From JABDDM01 sp038240295 (lineage in GTDB: Bacteria; Bacteroidota; Ignavibacteria; Palsa-1295): DNA of 24,107 nucleotides. This document shows positions 15,297 through 22,300 of the stretch, piece after piece; within the stretch, counting starts at the first letter, position 1; each line of letters begins with the position of its first letter. Made by a program: the position numbers and the translations under genes. The notes below the pieces were generated by a model. The model was not told the DNA's origin, searched no databases, and saw only the letters and a program-made list of their open reading frames with translations. The stretch covers positions 1 to 24,107 of the forward strand of contig JBBSDW010000031.1 of the NCBI GenBank assembly GCA_038240295.1, written 5' to 3'.

Positions 15297-15326
15297 ATTG
15301 GCCTCGAGGCGAGACTCGAGGTCAAT
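15297..15326. promoter_or_regulatory. Inverted repeat 2 upstream of the ECF sigma gene
   Basis: ATTGGCCTCGAG and CTCGAGGTCAAT form a 12-base-pair stem with a single G-T pair and a 6-base loop (GCGAGA). There is no T-run after it. It lies 16 bases after the first inverted repeat and 45 bases before the sigma-gene ribosome-binding site. Confidence 0.7.
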
Positions 15327-15387
15327 TCACTGAAAACGCGGCGAAATCCCTGATTCTTAAACAAGTTCTAAGGTGGTAGAACCGAAA

Positions 15388-16095
15388 ATGGGAGAACGAG
15401 TGCCGCGGGGAAAGCCAAAGAGTTTACCAGCTCAGGAGCCGATCATCGAGCCAGCTTCTATTCCAGCTTCTATTATAGAAGCCGACGACGATCTGACGGA
15501 GCGACCGCTTGAACCGGCATTAACCGGACCGGCGCTCGCCTCCGACCGCGAGACGGATCTTTTCAATAAGTTTCTGGCTGGTTCGGACGAAGCGTATCGC
15601 ACACTCTACGATGCCTTTGAACGGCCGCTCTACACTTATTGCTGCAAGCTTCTTGGCAATGCAATCGTGGCCCAGGACATTTTTCAGGATGTCTGGATTC
15701 GAATGTACAAGCTCCGCGGCGAGCGGCGTGAGGTTCGGAAATTTTCGGGCCTGCTTTTTACGATCGCTCGCAATCTGTCGCTGAATTCGATTCGCGATAG
15801 CAAGGCAGCAATGTACGTCTCGCTCGAGGAGATGCCGGCGGAGAGTGAGCTTTTCATGCGAACGATGGAGTTCGATGAAGCCGATCTTCGGGAGATGATG
15901 CAGAAAGCGCTGCAACAGCTGCCGATCAATCAGCGAGAAGCATTTGTGCTGCGGGAGTATTCGGGATATAGTTACAACGAGATCGCGGAGATCACGGGCG
16001 CCACGATGATCAATGTCAAGACGAGAGCCTGGCGAGCCAAAGAGCGATTGCGCAAGGTCATCTCGGCATGGATGGATCTGAAGAGTATCGAATAG
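15388..16095 (+). CDS. ECF-type RNA polymerase sigma factor (sigma-70 family)
   Basis: A 235-residue ECF sigma factor. ATG 15388 is preceded by AGGTGG at 15371-15376; the GTG at 15373 lies within that purine-rich site and is less likely. Region 2 runs from about 57 to 125 (YRTLYDAFERPLYTYCCKLL, then VAQDIFQDVWIRMY for core binding), and region 4 from about 171 (LQQLPINQREAFVLREYSG, then YNEIAEITGATMINVKTRAWRAKERLR, the -35-binding helix-turn-helix). There is no sigma region 3. The first 55 or so residues are an unusual Pro/Glu/Ala-rich extension, partly made by a perfect 12-base tandem repeat. The next gene encodes a likely membrane anti-sigma factor, so the pair probably responds to an envelope signal. 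The target promoters cannot be named from the window. Confidence 0.95.
   Translation: MGERVPRGKPKSLPAQEPIIEPASIPASIIEADDDLTERPLEPALTGPALASDRETDLFNKFLAGSDEAYRTLYDAFERPLYTYCCKLLGNAIVAQDIFQDVWIRMYKLRGERREVRKFSGLLFTIARNLSLNSIRDSKAAMYVSLEEMPAESELFMRTMEFDEADLREMMQKALQQLPINQREAFVLREYSGYSYNEIAEITGATMINVKTRAWRAKERLRKVISAWMDLKSIE
15451..15474 (+). repeat. Perfect 12-bp tandem repeat in the sigma gene
   Basis: CCAGCTTCTATT occurs twice without a gap and codes for PASIPASI in the N-terminal extension of the sigma factor. It is in frame, so gain or loss of a unit would not disrupt the protein. Confidence 0.9.
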
Positions 16096-16129
16096 CCGAA
16101 CACCCCGGCGAACATAGGTTTTGAATCAT

Positions 16130-16154
16130 GGTTTGCGTGCTTGGCACCTAAACC
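16130..16154 (+). promoter_or_regulatory. Inverted repeat between the sigma and anti-sigma genes
   Basis: A 25-base hairpin (GGTTTGCGTGC, loop TTG, GCACCTAAACC) with ten pairs counting one G-T and one C-C mismatch. It ends 16 bases before the ATG of the anti-sigma gene, and could set the ratio of the two proteins or be an RNA processing site. It has no T-run and so is not a usual terminator. Confidence 0.6.
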
Positions 16155-16170
16155 CCTTACAAAAGAGAAG

Positions 16171-16800
16171 ATGGATTATCAGGACAAGATCAGTTCATAT
16201 ATCGAGAACGAATTGACTGCAGAAGGGGAGCAGGAATTCCTGATCTCGCTCGCGGCCAGCGAAACGCTTCGCCGTTCGTTCCGCTCTGAACTTACGATGA
16301 AGAAGATCCTTCGTCAGGACGATCAGATGCTGAGCCCTCCGCGCGATATGCGGAGCCACGTTTTTTCAGCGATCGGCATTGGCGCAGTCTCTGCCCCGAG
16401 CGCGGCTACACAGGTCGCTCGCGGTTTCTTCGCAAGCAAGGTTCAGACATTCATGAGCGCGCTCGCTCTTGTGGGTTCGATGGCAGTTGGTTATGTCATG
16501 CACGGCGTCATACAGCCTTCGACACAAGCAATTACAACCGTGCAGCCGACCGCGAGCACTCCGCCAGCACTCGCTCCGCCAGCACTCGCTGCTCCTGCTG
16601 CCGCGCCTGATCAAAACGCGGCCGCCTCGGATCAGAACGTCACCTCGATGGATATGAAAGCAGTAACGCACACGTCGCACCCTGCACGTCAGCACACAGT
16701 AATGCCTGTTGCCGGGCCTAAAGTATCACCCATCGATCAGACAAACAAACCCGGCGACGTGTTCACGAATCCCGTGATCACACCATCCAGTAAGAAGTAA
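16171..16800 (+). CDS. Predicted single-pass membrane anti-sigma factor
   Basis: A 209-residue protein from ATG 16171 (AGAGAAG just upstream); a TTG at 16141 in the same frame sits inside a hairpin and is less likely. The N-terminal 90 residues are a charged helical cytoplasmic region (QDKISSYIENELTAEGEQEF, then LAASETLRRSFRSELTMKKIL), matching the compact helical start of anti-sigma factors. The His-x3-Cys-x2-Cys zinc motif is absent and there is no cysteine in this part. One hydrophobic helix at about 93-114 is followed by a periplasmic tail rich in Pro, Ala, Gln and Thr, including a PPALA repeat made by a perfect 15-base tandem repeat. Its position 75 bases after the ECF sigma gene supports the role. 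The signal sensed is unknown. Confidence 0.75.
   Translation: MDYQDKISSYIENELTAEGEQEFLISLAASETLRRSFRSELTMKKILRQDDQMLSPPRDMRSHVFSAIGIGAVSAPSAATQVARGFFASKVQTFMSALALVGSMAVGYVMHGVIQPSTQAITTVQPTASTPPALAPPALAAPAAAPDQNAAASDQNVTSMDMKAVTHTSHPARQHTVMPVAGPKVSPIDQTNKPGDVFTNPVITPSSKK
16561..16590 (+). repeat. Perfect 15-bp tandem repeat in the anti-sigma gene
   Basis: CCGCCAGCACTCGCT occurs twice in a row, in frame, coding for PPALA twice in the periplasmic linker of the anti-sigma protein. Confidence 0.9.
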
Positions 16801-16916
16801 GTTTTTCCTATCATCATCCCATCCGATGGCTGATTGAGACAACCTCGTTGATTCGGGTCTTTGAAATGGCTTTTTCAGATGACTCCGTAGCAGTACCGTA
16901 CCTCTTATAAGCCACG

Positions 16917-16970
16917 TGCCCTGAGCGAATGAATGTCAAATCGACACCCATTGTTCAGGGCATATTTTAT
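16917..16970 (+). terminator. Branched hairpin terminator after the sigma/anti-sigma operon
   Basis: TGCCCTGA (16917-16924) pairs with TCAGGGCA (16955-16962). Inside, AATG pairs with CATT and TGTC with GACA, making one long interrupted stem. It is followed by TATTTTATTT. This fits a Rho-independent terminator for the anti-sigma gene, 117 bases after its stop. The long interrupted stem is less common than a simple one. Confidence 0.72.
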
Positions 16971-17004
16971 TTGCAGTTCTCAGCATGAGCAGCAGCCCTT
17001 AAAT

Positions 17005-17021
17005 AAAGGCTTCCGCCTTTT
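17005..17021 (+). terminator. Short hairpin AAAGGC-TTCC-GCCTTTT
   Basis: A perfect 6-base-pair stem with a four-base loop and T-run (AAAGGC, TTCC, GCCTTTT). It may be a small second terminator or part of a longer leader of the downstream gene. Confidence 0.5.
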
Positions 17022-17038
17022 GATTGAAAGCGGGGATT

Positions 17039-17062
17039 GGGGGCGGTTATACTAACGCCCCC
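17039..17062. terminator. GC-rich hairpin between anti-sigma gene and OmpA gene
   Basis: GGGGGCG pairs perfectly with CGCCCCC; the stem extends by TT-AA if one G is bulged, with a loop of about five bases. It is followed by GCATTTT, a weak T-run. It could be a further terminator or a structured part of the OmpA-gene leader. Confidence 0.55.
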
Positions 17063-17237
17063 GCATTTTGAAGTCGGTGGCTTTAGAGAGTGGTTAAGTG
17101 GGTCGATGACTCATTTGCGACGAGTTGAAAAATCCTCCGATGCGCGGTGCTCTGCGCAATCCGAAGGCAACGCGGAAGTAATTCACGGCTTCAAAGGTTG
17201 TATCGTCATGCGCCCATGTGCGCCCTGACCATAACGA

Positions 17238-19367
17238 GTGTTGTTCGATCGAGGCAAGTATTTTTTACACCACGTTCTCTTCTCATCGCTGGCGATGCTT
17301 TGCGTTGCAGCGGATGTTTGTAGTGCACGTGTTCCGACGATGCCCTCTATCGATTCCATTCGCTATCGTGACACCCTCGTCCCGAGTACGATCACACTGG
17401 AGCATCGCCCACTTCGAGCTGGGATCTATGGAGGCGTGGCACTCGATCGCGTGAGCATTCACGATGCTGGGATCCCCCTGATCACTCCGTGCGATTCCCA
17501 GTTCGATGCAGGCATTGGCACAAGTCCATATTTCGGTATTCAGGGAGATATACCGTTTTGGGGAGATCAATCGAAGTGGACGGTAGTCCCACGTCTCGGT
17601 TTCACGCATTACAGCGGGCGGCTGAATTGGACGCAGTACGATTCGACGCGAACCGGATCGATCGTCCGTGAGCATCAATTTTTGCATGTGCTCGATGTAA
17701 GCGTTTCGGCGATAAATTTTTCGACGCTCTTCTCGTATCATCCGATCGGCGGTTTGCAGTTTGCCGTAGGTCCAGAACTTCTCACGCTCTTCCGCTCGAA
17801 TGTGACACGACACGTCGATGTCGTTCAACCGGGTGATTTGATCGCAGGATCAACCAGTCATGTTGAGCAATCCGGCGTGATCCCAAAGCGAAGAGTATTT
17901 TCTGCAGGGTTACTCGGCTCGTTCGGATTTGAATTTCCGCTATCAAAAAAATTGCGAGCGATTCCCGAAGTCGCCTTCGATCTGCCCTTCGCCGGGTTAA
18001 GCCCAAATTTCAACGCAACAAGCGTTCACTTAGGGGTCGGTTTGCAGTTCGATTTGACACCGCGCTTCGAGGAGATCCTCACGTATATCAAGCGCCGCGT
18101 AGCCATTATACCAGATGTAGCGGTCGCTCCCATCGATACCACGCCGCACCGCCCGACGCTGACAGCTTCGATCGACGCTTACGCGATTGAAAAGAATGGT
18201 GATTCCTCGCGAGTGCTTACGATCTCGATCCAGGAGGTCCGATCGAGAAGCGCTTATCCGATCCTCAATTATATTTTCTTTGGCGAAGGTTCGTCAAGTC
18301 TTCCAGATCGATTCGTTAAGTATGCGACGAATGCCGACGCACTCGCTTTCTTCAAAGGCGCCGACGAACGTCACGACATCAAGCTGCTCGACCTCTATAA
18401 GGAGACGCTCAATATTCTCGGAGCGCGAATGCTCAAATCGCCGAAGAGTACGATCACGCTTACCGGCTGCACATCAAACTCAGGCGTCGAGGCAAATCGG
18501 ATCGATCTCGCAAAAGCGCGGGCCGAAACGGTGAAAAAATATCTGACGGAGATATGGAAAGTCGAGCCTACGCATATTCGAACCCTTGCACGATTGCTGC
18601 CGGAGCGGCCGAGCCCGACGAACATCGAGCAGGGCGCCGAAGAAAACAGACGGGTCGAGATCGAAGTGAGCGATCCAGCAGTTCTCGATCCTGTTACGGT
18701 GCTGAAAACAGAACGCCTCGCGACTCCGCCAAATATCAGGATCATACCACGCATCGTAGCCGATACAACGGTGCTCTCGATCCACACGGCAATTTCGGGC
18801 GGCGGCAAAGAATTGCTTTCGAGCGAATCGGGAGCAAAAGCAACCAGCGATCGAAAGGTATGGCGTTTGGACGAAGAAGTACTCGAACAACTTTCCGATT
18901 CGCTCTATCTAACGCTCGATGTTCGCGATGCTGCCGGAAGCGATGTGCATGCGCACCGCGGAATTCCGCTTTCGATCACGCATGTTACAACAGAAAAAAA
19001 AGAGGGGCTCAGCCGATTTAGCCTCATCCTCTTTGGGTTTGACGAAGCGGGACTCGGGTCAAAGAATCAACGTGTGCTCGGACGCATTGTTCATGTGATG
19101 AGTGCGTTGAATCCGAATCAGGTGAGTGTTGTCGGCTATACCGACGAAATGGGCGATCCACAGCACAATGAAGTGCTTTCTCGTGAACGCGCCGAGGCGG
19201 CAGCTGGGGAGATCGGGCAAATGATGGCGCGACTGAAACTTCCGCCGCTTGAAAGCATTCTTACAGAGGGAAGAGGATCGCGCGAAGTGTTGTATGACAA
19301 CGCATTGCCGGAGGGTCGCTTCTTCTCGAGGACGGTCAACGTTACGATCGAAGGTTCAGCAAAATAG
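17238..19367 (+). CDS. Outer-membrane protein: N-terminal beta-barrel with two C-terminal OmpA-like domains
   Basis: A 709-residue protein. GTG 17238 gives a signal peptide (to about CSA|RV near residue 33); TTG 17241 is an alternative. Residues about 45-285 look like an outer-membrane barrel (repeated strands such as AGIYGGVALDR, WTVVPRLGFTHYSG, VHLGVGLQFDL). A linker is followed by OmpA-like domain 1 (about 345-490: YPILNYIFFGEGSSSLP to ENRRVEIEV) and, after a beta-rich spacer, OmpA-like domain 2 (about 590-709). Domain 2 keeps the family's diaminopimelate-binding Asp (GYTDEMG, near 635) and Arg (SRERAE). Domain 1 has GCTSNSG, so the Asp is replaced by Ser, though Arg (AKARAE) and NRRVEI remain. 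Thus only the last domain should bind peptidoglycan normally. Its stop overlaps the T9SS cargo start by one base. Confidence 0.88.
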   Translation: MLFDRGKYFLHHVLFSSLAMLCVAADVCSARVPTMPSIDSIRYRDTLVPSTITLEHRPLRAGIYGGVALDRVSIHDAGIPLITPCDSQFDAGIGTSPYFGIQGDIPFWGDQSKWTVVPRLGFTHYSGRLNWTQYDSTRTGSIVREHQFLHVLDVSVSAINFSTLFSYHPIGGLQFAVGPELLTLFRSNVTRHVDVVQPGDLIAGSTSHVEQSGVIPKRRVFSAGLLGSFGFEFPLSKKLRAIPEVAFDLPFAGLSPNFNATSVHLGVGLQFDLTPRFEEILTYIKRRVAIIPDVAVAPIDTTPHRPTLTASIDAYAIEKNGDSSRVLTISIQEVRSRSAYPILNYIFFGEGSSSLPDRFVKYATNADALAFFKGADERHDIKLLDLYKETLNILGARMLKSPKSTITLTGCTSNSGVEANRIDLAKARAETVKKYLTEIWKVEPTHIRTLARLLPERPSPTNIEQGAEENRRVEIEVSDPAVLDPVTVLKTERLATPPNIRIIPRIVADTTVLSIHTAISGGGKELLSSESGAKATSDRKVWRLDEEVLEQLSDSLYLTLDVRDAAGSDVHAHRGIPLSITHVTTEKKEGLSRFSLILFGFDEAGLGSKNQRVLGRIVHVMSALNPNQVSVVGYTDEMGDPQHNEVLSRERAEAAAGEIGQMMARLKLPPLESILTEGRGSREVLYDNALPEGRFFSRTVNVTIEGSAK

Positions 19368-22300
19368 TGCGAAAGGATCATCATAGCAATCGCAGTCTCG
19401 CAAAGTCATTCCTGGCTTTGATGGCAATCTTGCTATGGCACGAAGCAAGTTTTGCGCAGATCCAGATCGCCGATATGCGTCCTGATGCTGCGAGTCCGGG
19501 AATGACGATCGCTCTCGAACTACTCGCACCGGCATCGCTCGCGAACAACTTTGGCACCGACGGGCTTGCACCAGCGCAAACTTCGATCGTCTTTGAAAAT
19601 CCGCAGGATACGAACCGCGTCATCGTTGGGCCGATTGTCACAAGCTGGAATGGACGGCTGATGCAGGTGCCCCTCATCATTGTCCCAAACGCCTCGATCG
19701 GCCCGCTCGCCTTTCATGTACAAGTCGGAAGTCGTGTTAGTCAATCCGATACATTTTCTATCGTGCGGCCCTCTGCACCGATCTCGATCTTCGGCGGAGC
19801 AATTTTAGGAGTCGCGCCCTTCGCAGCTGGATTGACGAAAGGCAATACGATGGTGGTCCAATCGATAAGTTTGAGCGGAAGTCCTGCCTCGGGGACGAGT
19901 TACTTTTTCTCCACTGCCGACTCTTCTGCCGCAGGTAATCGACGATTTCTCCCAATCACTCTTTTGAGCGAAGGGCCGATCACGATCGATGGATGTCAGC
20001 TATCGCTGGACGCCGACACGAACTTGAATGGCGGACCAGGCGGCGGCGGCGGCGGTCATGGAAATTCCGGAACCGGCGGGGCAGGCTATACCGGTGGAGG
20101 AAGCGACAGTCTTGCGAGCGTGTCCAATGTCGGAACTGGCGGACCACCATCGGATACCGCCGGAGGCAACTCGATCACTGGCGTACTTGGCGGAGGTACC
20201 GATTCGCAGGAAGATCAGGGCGGCGGCGGCGGGACGGGATTCCCCTTTGGAACGAGCGGAAAAAGTGGCGCCAAATCCGACAGCTCTCGTGCCGGCGGTT
20301 ACGGAGGAGCCTCCGCTGGTGGCGAACTCGGTCAAGTGCGTGCCTATGGCGGCGGCGGCGGCGGATTCGCTACGTCTGGCAGCAATGGCGGTGGGATCGG
20401 TTCGAATGGTGGCCGAGCTAATGGAGGTCGGTTTTTAGTCCCGCTTTCCGGTGGCTCGGGCGGCGGTGCGGGCAACGCCCTCAATCAAGTCCTAACTGCG
20501 GGCTCAGGAGGCGGTGGAGGCGGCGCGATCGCCATCATCGGTTTTTCGACAATGATAATAAAGAACGGAGTCATAACTGCCAATGGAGCAAATGGAACTG
20601 CAGGCCAGTCCATTGCTGCCGGCGGCGGTGGAGGTTCCGGTGGTGGAATTCTATTCGACGTTCGCCGTGGTGTGATGGAATCAAATTCCGAGATTGATGT
20701 ATTCGGAGGACTCGCTGGACCGGGCGGCACGGTTGAATATGGCGGCGGAGCAGGCGGGATTGGAAAGCTTCGTATCGACGGACGTTCCTTTGGGTGCCCA
20801 AACTGCCGAACTTCCGGATCCCTGACGCAAGGCCCTTCCATCGACCCCATCGATACAAATGTTACGCACACTGCAGTTCGAATCACAGGCTATTCGGAGG
20901 ACTCTGCTACTCTCACCGACAGCCTCAGAGTCTATTATCGCTCGCGACATTCTAACTGGCTTTCCATCGGGACGATCCGTACGCTACAGACTGGGCACCG
21001 CATCTGGAGTGTTACACTTCCTGAAGTTCACGATTCCGTGCTGTATGCTGTGGCCTTCGCGAAAGTGAATTCTCCTCGCACCGCTGCCTACGATCAGGAT
21101 CCTCAATGGCTGCTATCTCATATTTCTATCGCAAGAGTAGTTCATCGCCCATCACCGTACGTTAAAACCGGAAGCGATTCCCTGGACTTTGGATGCATCA
21201 GAGCGGGCACTTGCAAGATCGGCTCGCTTCATATCTCAAACTTAAGCGAGATTGGTGCGCGTATCGACTCCGTACAGATCGACGACGGCCTTCACTTCAC
21301 TTCGCTTGCATTGCTTCCTAAATCGCTCGCTTCGTTCGTCAACGATTCTATCGCGCTGCAATTTTGCCCGAGAGCTCCCGGCAGTTACCGCACTGTTCTC
21401 AGAATTTTCTCAAACGATACCGTACGTGTCGTCACGCTCACCGGCTGCGGGCTTCCGCTCGATGATCGTATTGTCGTTTCGCCGCGGATACTCAGTTTCG
21501 GACGCAAGCCAGTTGGTCGCTGTGACAGCCTTCAAATCACGATTTCCTCGGTAGGCTCCGATACCTCCGTCGTTCATCTTTTGTCCATTCTCCCACCGCC
21601 GTTCGCATGGGATGTTGTAACCGATTCCATCATTCTTGCGCCTGGCGCGTCGCGCACATTGTCCGTTCGTTTTTGCCCAACAGATACTCTCTTTGTGCGA
21701 GAGGTCATCGGCGTAAATAGCGATTCTATCGTACTGACTGGGAAGGGGACGGAGTCCATTCTTTCCTTTAGGGATACGCTCGATCTCGGAGCGGTCTGTC
21801 TTGGAAGCTGCATTTCAAGATCCATTCGAATTCGCAATATTGGCAACGATACTGCGACGATCCTTGCGATTTCTGGCGTCGATTCGACGCTTCATTTTGC
21901 GCCCGATCTTCCGATTCGAATTCTGCCTTCCGATTCCCTTGGCCTGACTGTCACCGAATGTCCGAATAGCGTTGGTACGTTCGCATCTTCATGGAAAATT
22001 TCGACCGCCGACTCGACGTACCATCTGGTTCTGCGATGGCGCGCTCGAAAGATTGCGCTCGGCACGGCGCCGTTCGATTTTGGCATTCTGTGTTCCGATA
22101 GGACTGCAATGGCCTCGATACCAATCGCGAATCTGTCGCTCGATTCGTTAACTATTCTCGATGCAGCGCTCGCTACCGGTCGGGAATTCACGATCGGCAA
22201 GGGTCCCAGCCCGAGCTTGCTTGGTACGAACGATACGAGCATATGTACTGTCCGTTTTGGTACAGCGTTGATCGGTTCATTCTTCGACACCCTCATCGTC

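Larger units (their letters stand above)
16801..17237. other. 437-base non-coding region with three hairpins
   Basis: No convincing gene is seen here. It holds the branched terminator (16917-16970), the AAAGGC hairpin (17005-17021) and the GC-rich hairpin (17039-17062). The remaining 175 bases up to the OmpA gene should contain its promoter. A further TGCGC/GCGCA inverted repeat lies near 17140-17155, and ATGCGCCC/ATGTGCGCCC is repeated at 17208-17225 just before the gene. No clear Bacteroidetes-type promoter pair was found by eye. Confidence 0.55.

Noticed and set aside
15185..15379. 64-codon frame between the carbonic-anhydrase-like gene and the sigma gene
   Set aside because: It covers the two inverted repeats, has no signal or domain, and the pairing structure explains the sequence better.
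17037..17228. 63-codon frame upstream of the OmpA gene
   Set aside because: No domain, signal peptide or coding pattern is seen. It starts inside the GC-rich hairpin.
20000..20886. Minus-strand and alternate + frames with Ala/Pro or Arg/Trp runs
   Set aside because: They are by-products of the GGC/GGA-rich glycine tract in the T9SS cargo gene.
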